Both the position numbers and the translations under genes were made by a program. A stretch of DNA of 47,664 nucleotides from Pantoea eucrina. Its GTDB lineage: Bacteria > Pseudomonadota > Gammaproteobacteria > Enterobacterales > Enterobacteriaceae. Shown here one piece after another: positions 8,753 through 16,748 of the stretch. Below the pieces are notes generated by a model. That model had not been told where the DNA came from. It saw only the letters and a program-made list of their open reading frames with translations, and made no database searches. The stretch spans positions 1 through 47,664 of the forward strand of contig NZ_MIPP01000027.1 in NCBI RefSeq assembly GCF_002095385.1. The letters run 5' to 3'. How positions within the stretch are numbered: the first letter of the stretch is position 1; the number at the start of each line of letters is the position of its first letter.

Positions 8753-9544
8753 ATGGGCACGGCGATTTTCATGGTTCTGATGGTATGCGGTTACTGGTAT
8801 ACCAGCCGCGATATGTCCAGCCGGCTAAAAATAAAGCGCTCATTCGGCTGGGACGTCTATTTTCTGATTGCCCTTTACGGCTGCATTTTTGTTGTACAAG
8901 GGGTGCTGGCAACGGCTATTGTCTGGCTCCTGCTGCTGGGCGCCTCGTTTGCGAATAACACGTTCGGCCTGAGTGCTGAACATCATGCTAACTGGCACGT
9001 CGATTTTATGACCTGGAGCTTTCTGGGCATCCAGGCACCGGTGGTCATTATGCTGACCTTTGCGGTGATATTTTGTGTTTACCGCTCCAACTGGGCCGGC
9101 AGCGCCCGCCTGACACCCGGCAGCCGTAAAGAGTTATATCAGCGCCTCTCGCGTTCTAACGGTATTGAACAGCTGCTGCTGCACTGCATGGAAGAGGGTG
9201 AACTGGCATGGGTTACGCTGAAGTCCCGCCGGATTTACATTGGCATGATCCACGCCGCCACGTTTGAATTTCCCGGCACGGCAAATATCGTGATGATCCC
9301 GATGCTGAGCGGCTATCGCGATGCGCGCACGCTAAATCTTGCGATTGAGCACAACTATAGCCGCTGGTATCACGAGCATGAGATCAGTTTCCTCTCCTCA
9401 CCGAAAAGCGCCCTCGATTTTCGTAAGGTGCTGATGGTTGATCAGATTGAGAGCCTCTCCCTGTTCGACCCGGCCAGCGCCTCCGCGCTGGCTCTGGGAA
9501 AAAAACGCTATCAGCGCCGCCGTATGCCGCCTAAACACCCCTGA
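8753..9544 (+). CDS. Three-helix membrane protein of unknown function
   Basis: A 263-residue protein. Hydrophobic segments lie at about residues 2-17 ([13 protein letters not shown]), 33-62 (long, [14 protein letters not shown] onwards) and 91-112 ([19 protein letters not shown]). A soluble domain of about 150 residues follows, containing [19 protein letters not shown] and ending with a basic tail ([14 protein letters not shown]). The C-terminal domain has the alternating pattern of a small beta-rich cytoplasmic domain. It is directly abutted to the 65-residue gene upstream, with a good SD inside that gene's last codons. Its last 14 bases overlap the end of the convergent phosphoketolase gene. 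I do not recognise the family. Confidence 0.75.
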   Translation: MGTAIFMVLMVCGYWYTSRDMSSRLKIKRSFGWDVYFLIALYGCIFVVQGVLATAIVWLLLLGASFANNTFGLSAEHHANWHVDFMTWSFLGIQAPVVIMLTFAVIFCVYRSNWAGSARLTPGSRKELYQRLSRSNGIEQLLLHCMEEGELAWVTLKSRRIYIGMIHAATFEFPGTANIVMIPMLSGYRDARTLNLAIEHNYSRWYHEHEISFLSSPKSALDFRKVLMVDQIESLSLFDPASASALALGKKRYQRRRMPPKHP

Positions 9545-11915
9545 GAGATGACGCTGAGGACGCAGCGGCCCGCCAGCGCCAGTTGCGTACCTCAGGCACA
9601 TCTTCACCATACTCCCGCACCCAGGCGTGATGCGCCGCAAGACGCGCCTGCAGATCGTCCAGCAGATCCGGATGATCTTCAGCCACGCCGGGCACATGCA
9701 GCAGCGCAGCCTGCGCCAGATGATAGCGATCGAGCCGGTTCAGCACGGTCATATCAAAAGGCGTGGTGGTAGTGCCCTCTTCGTTAAATCCATGCACGTG
9801 AAAATTACGATGATTATTACGCTGATAAGTCAGACGATGGATCAGCCCCGGATAGCCGTGGAAGGCAAAGATTACCGGCTTGTCAGCGGTAAACAGGTGC
9901 TCAAACTCCGCCTCGCTTTTGCCATGCGGATGCTGCTCATCACTCTGCAGCGCCATCAGATCAACAACGTTTACTACGCGCACGCGCAGCGACGGCAGTA
10001 ACTCCCGCAGCAGATCGACCGCCGCCAGCGTTTCCATAGTCGGTACATCGCCTGCACACGCCATCACCACGTCAGGTTCATCTGTGCAGCTGGCCCACTG
10101 CCAGATGCCCATGCCCGCTTCACAGTGCGCAATCGCGCTATCGATATTGAGCCACTGTGGTGAGGGCTGCTTACCCGCCACGATGACATTGATGCGATCC
10201 CAGGTACGCAGACAGTGATCGCCCGTCCAGAGCAGGCAGTTGGCATCAGGCGGCAGCCAGACGCGCACTATGTCTGCCTTTTTGTTCACAACGTGATCGA
10301 GAAAACCAGGGTCCTGATGGCTGTAGCCGTTATGATCCTGACGCCAGACGTGAGACGAAAGCAGATAATTCAGGGAAGAGACTGGCTGCCGCCACGGCAG
10401 TTTGCGCGACACTTTCAGCCATTTAGCGTGCTGATTAAACATGGAGTCGACAATATGAATAAACGCTTCATAGCAGTTGAACAGGCCGTGACGCCCGGTA
10501 AGCAGATAGCCCTCCAGCCAGCCCTGACATTGATGCTCGCTCAAAATCTCCATCACGCGTCCGTCGCGTCCCAGCTGTTCATCCCACGGCTCCAGCGGCG
10601 CCATCCAGCTGCGGCTGGTGGCGTCAAATACCGGCGACAACCGGTTTGAAGCGGTCTCATCCGGACCAAAAAGACGGAAATTATCGCTATTGAGGCGAAA
10701 AATTTCGCGCAGATAGAGGCCAAACTGATGCGTCGCTTCGCCCTGCTCTGCGCCCGGTGCGCTGAGCCCGAGCGCAAACTGCCGGATATCAGGCGTGGCA
10801 AGCGGCCGCCGCAGCCGCCCGCCGTTGGCGTAAGGGGTCGCACTCATCCGTTTATCACCCGCCGGAGCCAGCGCCCGTAGTTCAGCGTTTAAACGTCCAC
10901 TGGCGTCAAACAGCGTTTCAGGCTGATAACTGCGCAGCCACGCTTCGAGGATCTGCCTGTGCGCCTCATCCTCGCGGCATCCGGCGACCGGCACCTGATG
11001 CGCGCGCCAGAATCCTTCGACCCTTTTGCCATCAACCTCTTTGGGTCCTGTCCAGCCTTTTGGCGTGCGCAGCACGATCATCGGCCAGCGCGGTATCTCT
11101 TCACTATGGGTGCCACTGCGCGCCCGCTGCTGGATGGATGCGATAGTATCAAAAGCGCGATCCAGCGTAGTGGCCATCTCCTGATGCATGCGCTGTGGAT
11201 CATCGCCACAGACAAAGAGCGGCTCATAGCCATACCCGCTGAAGAGCTGCTGCAAATCTTCGTCGCTGGTGCGCCCCAGCAGCGTCGGATTAGCGATCTT
11301 GTAGCCATTGAGGTGAAGAACAGGCAATACGGCCCCGTCACGCTGCGGATTAAGAAAATGGATCCCGTGCCAGCTGGCGGCCAGCGGACCGGTCTCTGCT
11401 TCACCGTCACCAATAACGCAGGGCACAATTAAATCCGGATGATCGAATGCGGCGCCAAAAGCGTGCGAGAGCGAATAGCCCAGCTCTCCCCCTTCATTGA
11501 TTGAGCCTGGCGTTTCAGGCGCCGCATGGCTCGGAATGCCGCCGGGAAAAGAGAACTGTTTGAACAGACGCTGCATACCCTGCTCATCTTCACTGACCTG
11601 CGGGTAGATTTCACTGTAGGTTCCCTCCAGCCAGCTATTGGCCACCATACCGGGGCCGCCATGCCCGGGGCCGCAGACGTAAAGCAGGTCAGCGTTGCGC
11701 TGGCGAATAACGCGGTTGAGGTGGGCATAGATAAAGTTGAGTCCGGGCGTGGTCCCCCAGTGTCCCAGCAATCTTGGTTTAATGTGCTCAGGCAGCAACG
11801 TTTCACGCAGCAGCGGATTCGCCATCAGGTAGATTTGGCCCACAGACAGATAGTTCGCTGCTCGCCAGTAGCGATCAAGCAGTTCCAGTTCAGCCGTGGT
11901 CACAGAGTCGGTCAT
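9531..11915 (-). CDS. xfp: Phosphoketolase (xylulose-5-phosphate/fructose-6-phosphate)
   Basis: A thiamine diphosphate enzyme that splits xylulose-5-P (or fructose-6-P) with phosphate to acetyl-P plus glyceraldehyde-3-P (or erythrose-4-P). The 794-residue length matches the XFP family. Visible motifs are [15 protein letters not shown] and CGPGHGGPG in the N-terminal domain, [13 protein letters not shown] for the ThDP/Mg site, [12 protein letters not shown], the C-terminal [11 protein letters not shown] and the late [18 protein letters not shown] chose the ATG at 11915, with GAGGAG eight bases upstream. A GTG lies one codon earlier. The gene is convergent with, and overlaps by 14 bp, the membrane gene at 8753. 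E. coli K-12 lacks this enzyme. Whether it prefers xylulose-5-P or fructose-6-P cannot be told from sequence. Confidence 0.93.
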   Translation of the reverse strand: MTDSVTTAELELLDRYWRAANYLSVGQIYLMANPLLRETLLPEHIKPRLLGHWGTTPGLNFIYAHLNRVIRQRNADLLYVCGPGHGGPGMVANSWLEGTYSEIYPQVSEDEQGMQRLFKQFSFPGGIPSHAAPETPGSINEGGELGYSLSHAFGAAFDHPDLIVPCVIGDGEAETGPLAASWHGIHFLNPQRDGAVLPVLHLNGYKIANPTLLGRTSDEDLQQLFSGYGYEPLFVCGDDPQRMHQEMATTLDRAFDTIASIQQRARSGTHSEEIPRWPMIVLRTPKGWTGPKEVDGKRVEGFWRAHQVPVAGCREDEAHRQILEAWLRSYQPETLFDASGRLNAELRALAPAGDKRMSATPYANGGRLRRPLATPDIRQFALGLSAPGAEQGEATHQFGLYLREIFRLNSDNFRLFGPDETASNRLSPVFDATSRSWMAPLEPWDEQLGRDGRVMEILSEHQCQGWLEGYLLTGRHGLFNCYEAFIHIVDSMFNQHAKWLKVSRKLPWRQPVSSLNYLLSSHVWRQDHNGYSHQDPGFLDHVVNKKADIVRVWLPPDANCLLWTGDHCLRTWDRINVIVAGKQPSPQWLNIDSAIAHCEAGMGIWQWASCTDEPDVVMACAGDVPTMETLAAVDLLRELLPSLRVRVVNVVDLMALQSDEQHPHGKSEAEFEHLFTADKPVIFAFHGYPGLIHRLTYQRNNHRNFHVHGFNEEGTTTTPFDMTVLNRLDRYHLAQAALLHVPGVAEDHPDLLDDLQARLAAHHAWVREYGEDVPEVRNWRWRAAASSASSLRGV

Positions 11916-12244
11916 CACCTCTTCTCCTCGTTACAGGGTAATAACTAACCTTAATCGAGAAAACAACATGCTGCGAATCAGCCCGCCGACAATATTCATC
12001 TGATGCTTCAATAAATTAATTGTTAACCGAAGCGCATAAATATATTTAAGCGATGCGTTAATTGTCGCTGCGCTTAAATATAATAAAGACTACAAAATCA
12101 GACTCTGCAGATAATTCTTATGAGCACATAATCAAACCGTCCCGCTTGCAGATTAAAGAAACGCGATTACTATTAAATACGCAGCTCGCACATGATTGGT
12201 CATTCAGATCATGTCATTATCAACTCATGAAGAGGAAATATATT
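11916..12244. other. Divergent control region between xfp and yciG
   Basis: About 330 bp, AT-rich around 11990-12080. It separates the minus-strand phosphoketolase from the plus-strand yciG-yciF-katN genes and must contain promoters for both. I see no perfect box pair and no gene. Confidence 0.45.
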
Positions 12245-12412
12245 ATGACTCAACATCGAGGCGGTTCAGGTAATTTCGCAGACGACAAACAGCGGGCATC
12301 TGAAGCGGGTAAAAAAGGCGGACAGCATAGCGGCGGAAGTTTCGGCAACGACCGTGAAAAGGCGTCTGACGCTGGCAAGAAAGGGAGTCAGAGCGGCAAT
12401 CGCGGCGCCTGA
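12245..12412 (+). CDS. yciG: KGG-repeat stress protein YciG
   Basis: A 55-residue charged, glycine-rich protein with KGG motifs at DKQRASEAGKKGGQ (about residues 14-27) and DREKASDAGKKGSQ (about 36-49). In the second motif the final Gly is replaced by Ser. AGAGGA lies eight bases upstream of the ATG. It is followed by yciF and katN on the same strand, as in the Salmonella yciGFE-katN stress operon, although the 165-bp gap to yciF leaves room for a separate promoter. It is a paralogue of the gene at 8197. Confidence 0.9.
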   Translation: MTQHRGGSGNFADDKQRASEAGKKGGQHSGGSFGNDREKASDAGKKGSQSGNRGA

Positions 12413-12577
12413 CAGCTTATTTCAGGGATGAACCCTGCGGTGCAGTGATTGCGCGTTTAATGACTATTCCGCATCAGAGAACGCTAACCTCTGCTGTCTG
12501 AAATCTCATATTAATGAATAAACTACATACGTCATTCGACGTCTGCTTTGCTGTTTATTACTGCATGGAGAACGCTT

Positions 12578-13051
12578 ATGAAAGTTGAATCTTTGCTCGA
12601 CCTTTTTATTCACGATCTTTCAGATGTTTATAGTGCAGAAAAACAGATTACCCGCGCGCTGCCCAAAATGGCGCGTGCAGCTTCTGATGAAACGCTTAAA
12701 GCAGCTTTTAAACAACATCTGGAAGAGACCCAGGGACAAATTGATCGTCTTGATCAGGCAGTGGAAGCGCACGAAGAATTACGCATTAAACGCATGAAGT
12801 GCCATGCGCTGGAAGGTCTGGTAGAGGAAGCGCAGGAGCTGATTGACGCGACCGAAGCGGGCCCGGTGCGTGATGCTGGCCTGATAGGCGCGGCGCAGAA
12901 AGTTGAACACTACGAAATTGCCACCTACGGCACGCTGGTGGCCATGGCCAAAAAGCTGGGCCTCGATCAGGCCGCCAGTCTGCTGGCAGAAACGCTGGCT
13001 GAAGAAAAATCTACCGATGAAAAACTCACAACCATTGCGGAACAGCAGTAA
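12578..13051 (+). CDS. yciF: Ferritin-like DUF892 stress protein YciF
   Basis: A 157-residue all-helical protein of the YciF/DUF892 family, whose members fold like ferritin or rubrerythrin and form dimers. The start MKVESLLDLFIHDLSDVYSAEKQI is the family signature, with candidate metal-site Glu and His residues at DVYSAEKQI, AFKQHLEE and EHYEIATYGTLVAMA. GGAG lies seven bases upstream of the ATG. It sits between yciG and katN. The usual third gene yciE is missing from this locus. A role in oxidative or osmotic stress is inferred from the operon and family, and no enzyme activity is established. Confidence 0.93.
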   Translation: MKVESLLDLFIHDLSDVYSAEKQITRALPKMARAASDETLKAAFKQHLEETQGQIDRLDQAVEAHEELRIKRMKCHALEGLVEEAQELIDATEAGPVRDAGLIGAAQKVEHYEIATYGTLVAMAKKLGLDQAASLLAETLAEEKSTDEKLTTIAEQQ

Positions 13052-13105
13052 CGCATTATTACAAAGGCCAGCCTATCGGCCTGACTGTTAACACTGAGGT
13101 GAGCC

Positions 13106-13978
13106 ATGTTTCGACACGTTAAAAAATTGCAGTACACCGTCAGGGTAAGTGAACCGAATCCCGGACTGGCTAATCTGCTTCTGGAGCAGTTTGGCGGCCC
13201 GCAGGGCGAACTGGCAGCTGCCATGCGCTATTTTACTCAGGGTCTGGGAGATGACGATCTCGGACGCCGTGACATGCTGATGGACATTGCGACCGAAGAG
13301 CTGAGCCATCTTGAAATTATCGGTTCGCTGGTAGGTATGCTTAATAAAGGAGCCAAAGGCAAGCTGGCTGAAGGCACGGAAGCGGAGGGCGAACTTTATC
13401 GCTCTATTACCGGTGCGGGTAATGACAGTCATCTTACCTCTATTCTCTATGGTGGCGGCCCGCCACTGACAAACTCAGGTGGCGTGCCATGGACCGCAGC
13501 GTATATCGATACTATTGGCGAAGTGACGGCGGATTTGCGCTCCAATATCGCCGCGGAGTCACGCGCTAAGATTATTTATGAACGCCTGATTAATGTGACT
13601 GATGACGTCGGCGTAAAAGATGCACTGGGCTTTCTGATGACGCGTGAAGCCGCCCACCAGCTCTCTTTTGAAAAGGCGCTCTACTCTATCCGCAATAACT
13701 TTCCACCGGGTAAACTGCCGCCAATCGAAGAGTATGCGCATACTTATTTCAGTATGTCTGACGGGGATGATGTACGCGGCAGCTGGAATTCAGATGAGAA
13801 CTTCAACTATGTCGCCGATCCTCAGCCTGCCGTAGATGGCGGCGATGGTCACGCCTCAGTGGTGCTCTCTGCGGATGAAGCGGCAGCGCTGAAGGCTATG
13901 GCCACCAGAACCGCCTCGAATCCTGATGTTAATCCGGAAACCGGTGCTGAACTGGGTAGTGAAAAGCCACAGACGTAA
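13106..13978 (+). CDS. katN: Non-haem manganese catalase
   Basis: KatN disproportionates hydrogen peroxide with a di-manganese centre. The 290-residue protein begins MFRHVKKLQYTVRVSEPNPG, as in Salmonella KatN. The five expected metal ligands are in place: E35 (GPQGELAAAM), E65 and H68 (ATEELSHLE), E151 (NIAAESRAK) and H184 (REAAHQLSF). The C-terminal quarter (after about residue 235) is acidic and polar, typical of the family tail. The gene follows yciF by 54 bp, the usual context. A small gene and a terminator follow. Confidence 0.95.
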   Translation: MFRHVKKLQYTVRVSEPNPGLANLLLEQFGGPQGELAAAMRYFTQGLGDDDLGRRDMLMDIATEELSHLEIIGSLVGMLNKGAKGKLAEGTEAEGELYRSITGAGNDSHLTSILYGGGPPLTNSGGVPWTAAYIDTIGEVTADLRSNIAAESRAKIIYERLINVTDDVGVKDALGFLMTREAAHQLSFEKALYSIRNNFPPGKLPPIEEYAHTYFSMSDGDDVRGSWNSDENFNYVADPQPAVDGGDGHASVVLSADEAAALKAMATRTASNPDVNPETGAELGSEKPQT

Positions 13979-13995
13979 CCCGTAAGGAGAGATCA

Positions 13996-14115
13996 ATGCA
14001 TCATAAACCTCTACAGCGTGCTCACGCAGGTTATCAGCCTGGTAAAGATGAGCCTGAACTGCCTGATGATGATGCGGGCAGTGCGCCAGAATCGGGTGAT
14101 AAGCAGCCTGAATAG
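13996..14115 (+). CDS. Small acidic, proline-rich protein downstream of katN
   Basis: A 39-codon gene beginning MHHKPLQRAHAGYQPGKDEP, with an acidic second half (DDDAGSAPESGDKQPE). The SD is excellent: AGGAG six bases upstream of the ATG. It lies 17 bp after katN and 15 bp before the operon terminator, so it is probably the last gene of the yciGF-katN transcript. The composition predicts a disordered protein. I know no function for it. Confidence 0.7.
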   Translation: MHHKPLQRAHAGYQPGKDEPELPDDDAGSAPESGDKQPE

Positions 14116-14130
14116 ACGCCCCTCCTTCTG

Positions 14131-14151
14131 ACCGCCTTCGGGCGGTTTTTT
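14131..14151 (+). terminator. Rho-independent terminator of the katN operon
   Basis: A 6-bp GC stem ACCGCC/GGCGGT closed by a stable TTCG tetraloop and followed by six T. It ends the unit that includes the 39-residue gene. Confidence 0.9.
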
Positions 14152-14355
14152 CATCTTAAAAGCAATTTTTTTAACGGCGTAAGCCAGCCTCAGGCGCAAA
14201 AATAATAAGCGAGACGGTAAAATCGCGTTAATTAACGCAGCAAACTCAGCACGTTAAAATTTTTATTTTTTTATTCTGGCGTTTTTCTGATTCTGGTCTA
14301 TGTTCCTTTAGTCACGTTAGTACCAATAATCACTATAAGAAGTTAAGGAACTTTT

Positions 14356-14649
14356 ATGGATTTCGCTCGATTTAAAACACGGTTACAGCAATGGGAGCAT
14401 TTGCACTTTACCAGCGTAGAATTACAGCAGCGCGATGGCCGCTTTGAAATCTACGCTACTGCAGCAGAGCATCAGACGCTCAGCCAGCTCTTTATCTGTA
14501 ATGTCAGCAATGAATCTGCCGCGCAGGAAGAGATAAAACAGTTGCAAAGCTGGCTACAAAAAATTAAGTCCGGCAGAAGTAAGCGTCTGAATGCGCGCCC
14601 GGTTCGTCAGGTCACGGTAAATGTTCCTGGAGTGAGCCTGAGCCGTTAA
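14356..14649 (+). CDS. Small protein of unknown function
   Basis: A 97-residue protein, MDFARFKTRLQQWEHLHFTS..., with AAGGA six bases upstream of the ATG. The predicted make-up is a short N-terminal helix, a beta-rich middle (VELQQRDGRFEIYAT, LSQLFICNV), a helix with QEEIKQLQSWLQKIKSG, and a basic tail (KSGRSKRLNARPVRQ) that could contact nucleic acid. No family recognised. It is monocistronic and convergent to the ariR group. A TGTACA-rich segment follows it. Confidence 0.65.
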   Translation: MDFARFKTRLQQWEHLHFTSVELQQRDGRFEIYATAAEHQTLSQLFICNVSNESAAQEEIKQLQSWLQKIKSGRSKRLNARPVRQVTVNVPGVSLSR

Positions 14650-14685
14650 GCAACCGAATAGCTATTTCAGCGTTAATCAGGCAGA

Positions 14686-14763
14686 TGTACAACTTTAAAC
14701 TGAATGACGTTAATTAAGCGCGCTGCTTTTAATTAACTGTACAACTCAGCTAAAAGTGTACAG
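14686..14763. promoter_or_regulatory. TGTACA repeat cluster (candidate MerR-type operator)
   Basis: Three TGTACA hexamers occur at 14686-14691, 14738-14743 and 14757-14762. The last two form a perfect inverted repeat, CTGTACA then 13 bases then TGTACAG. Between them and the first lies a repeated TTAATTAA (14710-14717 and 14729-14736). MerR-family regulators of the MlrA/BluR type in E. coli recognise spaced TGTACA half-sites, as I recall for MlrA at csgD. The same hexamer is found upstream of ycgZ in this window. The assignment is inference. Confidence 0.4.
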
Positions 14764-14778
14764 AAAAGAAAGAAACGC

Positions 14779-14862
14779 ATGAGCAGGATTGAAAGGAAAA
14801 TGGAAGAAGCTCTTCACGGATGGAAGAGCAGAAAGCGTGGTCAGGCATCGTCTGGCGTATAG
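14779..14862 (+). CDS. Possible 27-residue basic micro-protein
   Basis: A short frame, MSRIERKMEEALHGWKSRKR..., immediately downstream of the TGTACA inverted repeat. It overlaps the last 22 bases of ariR on the opposite strand. It is strongly basic and amphipathic. The upstream AAAGAAAG is a weak SD. Position relative to a probable operator is the only reason to list it. It may be chance. Confidence 0.25.
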   Translation: MSRIERKMEEALHGWKSRKRGQASSGV

Positions 14863-15107
14863 CCAACAACAATTTCCAGTGTGCGACGCAGAACGTCAGC
14901 TTCAGCGCTGCCACTGGCCGATTCCAGCGCCATAATCAGGTAAAGAATAATCGACTTATTAGTCACTCGTCCCTCAGTAGCAAGGATGCTGCGTATTACC
15001 CCATCCAGCACCTGTGACTCATCGCTTAACGCATGGCCGGCATCGCGAAAATGCGCAGCCAGCTCATTATCAGGCAGCACATTGTATAAGTTTTGAAAAT
15101 CTGCCAT
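14841..15107 (-). CDS. ariR: AriR/YmgB-type regulator of biofilm and acid resistance
   Basis: An 88-residue protein, the same length as E. coli AriR, which it matches along its length. Examples are ELAAHFRDAGHALSDESQVL near the start, the family core VTNKSIILYLIMALESAS, and the end ADVLRRTLEIVVGYTPDD. E. coli AriR is a small dimeric helical protein acting through the Rcs phosphorelay on biofilm, acid resistance and colanic acid. I chose the ATG at 15107 because it gives the family length. A TTG four codons upstream is also in frame. It is the last of four small minus-strand genes. Confidence 0.87.
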   Translation of the reverse strand: MADFQNLYNVLPDNELAAHFRDAGHALSDESQVLDGVIRSILATEGRVTNKSIILYLIMALESASGSAEADVLRRTLEIVVGYTPDDA

Positions 15108-15160
15108 TTTCCGTCTCAAACTGTTAAAGATAAGGCCGCAGTATACCTTATCGGGCTGGA

Positions 15161-15448
15161 TTAATGTTTACGGCTATTGCCGGATGACTGGTCATTGCCA
15201 AACAGGGGATGAACGTTATCTTTTTCCGGTTCGTTTCGTTGTTGCTGACCAAGAGAAATGCTGGTCCGGACCTCTTTCAGGGCCATGCTGATTGCGGTGC
15301 GATACTCTTCATCGGTGGCCTGCATCTGCATATTCTGCAGCTCTGCCATCAGCGCGTGGGTATTAACAGGCCCGGAGCGCTGAAGCAGCGTCAGGGCAGC
15401 TTCACCGATGATTTCGTCTATACTCTTCTGGTGTTTGCTCATCTTCAT
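15161..15448 (-). CDS. YmgA-like small connector protein
   Basis: A 95-residue protein, MKMSKHQKSIDEIIGEAALT..., related in pattern to YmgA-type proteins: an IIGEAALTLLQR segment, then ALMAELQNMQMQATDEEYRTAI, then a polar tail (QQQRNEPEKDNVHPLFGND). It lies between ycgZ and ariR on the same strand, the place YmgA occupies in E. coli (ycgZ-ymgA-ariR-ymgC). A second protein of the same pattern is encoded at 16078-16359. Start: the ATG at 15448 has AGAG seven bases upstream. An ATG two codons on is possible. The family call is moderate. Confidence 0.65.
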   Translation of the reverse strand: MKMSKHQKSIDEIIGEAALTLLQRSGPVNTHALMAELQNMQMQATDEEYRTAISMALKEVRTSISLGQQQRNEPEKDNVHPLFGNDQSSGNSRKH

Positions 15449-15605
15449 AGTGAATCTCTGTTTGCCGCCACTTCAAGATGAAGTACGACAGTAAAACAGC
15501 GCCACGCAGTGCGTGGCGCGATACAGCTGGTCACAGGTTATACATGAGGTTGTGCACTCTTCCCTGTTTACTTAGTCTGAATATAACCCGGTCGTAAATC
15601 TGGCA

Positions 15606-15851
15606 TTAGCTTTCCCGCTCAAACAGCAAGCCGATAAGCTGATGATAATGCTGCTCTTCTTCTGCTTCTGTTGCCAGTTCAAGGCGACGTAACAGCTTAG
15701 TGCAAATGGATTTGCGATTCAGGTTGCGGCCTTCACGCAGAATCTCCACGACAATCTGTCCCAGCGTTTCCTGCTGAGACGGCAGCGATGCTTTACTAAA
15801 GTAGTTGGCAATCGCCTCAACTGAGTTCGGAGCATATCCGTTCTGGCGCAT
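15606..15851 (-). CDS. ycgZ: Two-component-system connector protein YcgZ
   Basis: An 81-residue protein with strong similarity to E. coli YcgZ: MRQNGYAPNSVEAIANYFSK, LPSQQETLGQIVVEILREGR, then NRKSICTKLLRRLELATEAE and QLIGLLFE at the end. The ATG at 15851 has GGGAG six bases upstream. In E. coli ycgZ opens an operon repressed by BluR and released by blue light through BluF. Its products feed the Rcs system and curb curli production. A pair of TTGTACAG elements upstream (15907-15936) fits such control. Confidence 0.85.
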   Translation of the reverse strand: MRQNGYAPNSVEAIANYFSKASLPSQQETLGQIVVEILREGRNLNRKSICTKLLRRLELATEAEEEQHYHQLIGLLFERES

Positions 15852-15906
15852 AAGTGACTCCCGTAAAATGTTAAAATTAACAATAAAAAAGTGGAAATCT
15901 AACCTG

Positions 15907-15936
15907 TTGTACAGGATTTCCAAAAAACTTGTACAG
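15907..15936. promoter_or_regulatory. Candidate BluR/MlrA-type operator upstream of ycgZ
   Basis: The octamer TTGTACAG occurs twice, starting at 15907 and 15929, exactly 22 bp (two helical turns) apart and 56-85 bp upstream of the ycgZ ATG. TGTACA half-sites are the recognition unit I recall for the MerR-type MlrA, a relative of BluR, which represses ycgZ in E. coli. Neither regulator is encoded in the window. Confidence 0.5.
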
Positions 15937-16077
15937 AGAATAATGAATGGTGAGGTAAGTTTTTTTTGCAAAAAGTGCTATCAGATGAGGGTTGAGACAA
16001 ATTTACGCACATTTTCAGACGGGAGATCAGCGGGAAGTGCGCTCATCGCCGCCACAGGCTGACGATGAGCAGGGAGC

Positions 16078-16359
16078 TTAATGGCGGCGTGCACCGTTAC
16101 CGGTGCCGGCAACGGTAACGCTATCCGATCGCTCTGACAGCGCTTTTAACGGCGAATCAGAACGACGGTCGGCCTGCTCTGTAGAGCGATAGTCCAGCAG
16201 CCACTGCTGCGCCTCATGGATCTGGCTGTCGCGCACCGCATCTGTTTCGCGGCAAGCCATCTGATGCAGTTCAGCCGTGAGGGATGCCAGAGTCACATCT
16301 GCACGGCGCATCATTAACGCCCAGGCGGCTTCCCCAATAACCGGATACTCATTTTTCAT
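16078..16359 (-). CDS. YmgA-like small connector protein, second copy
   Basis: A 93-residue protein beginning MKNEYPVIGEAAWALMMRRA. It shares with the 15161-15448 product the layout of an IGEAAW helix, a second helix (LASLTAELHQMACRETDAVR), and a polar, basic tail ending GARRH. It has the strongest SD of the cluster, AGGAGG six bases upstream of the ATG. It stands upstream of ycgZ with a 226-bp gap, so it may be transcribed separately. Identity between the two copies is low, so they may be old duplicates or merely similar in pattern. Confidence 0.6.
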   Translation of the reverse strand: MKNEYPVIGEAAWALMMRRADVTLASLTAELHQMACRETDAVRDSQIHEAQQWLLDYRSTEQADRRSDSPLKALSERSDSVTVAGTGNGARRH

Positions 16360-16748
16360 ACTTTACCTCCTGAGAATGTGAGCTTGCGCCAGGTTCTCAG
16401 GTTTCAGTATAGACCACTACTGGCAAATGTCGTCCGTTATAGCTACACGCCTGGCGGCATTGCGCCATACGATATTTATCCCTTTGCCAGATCTGTTATT
16501 TATCGCCCTGCCCTTGCCCCGCTACGCTTATATTTCCATGCAGAATCTGTAATTACCATACGACAGAACCCCTGCCTGATTAATAAGCAACCCCTTCGGA
16601 TTGACCCGCCCCGCTTAATATATTCTTCTGCTGAGTTCATATTAACCAGATAAAACGGACTCACCATCTATAATAATTATCATCCGGCAACGTTTATTTA
16701 ATCGAAGCGTGGCTGACTGACATTTAAATAATAAATCGGGATGCATAT
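16360..16748. other. Divergent region between small connector gene and pncC-like gene
   Basis: About 390 bp carrying the SD of the minus-strand gene at its left edge and an AT-rich stretch (16660-16745) ahead of the plus-strand gene. No gene or terminator seen. Confidence 0.4.

Noticed and set aside
14710..14736. TTAATTAA repeated twice as a possible phage attachment or origin-like repeat
   Set aside because: No integrase, tRNA or DnaA-box cluster nearby. It is more simply an AT-rich operator flank.
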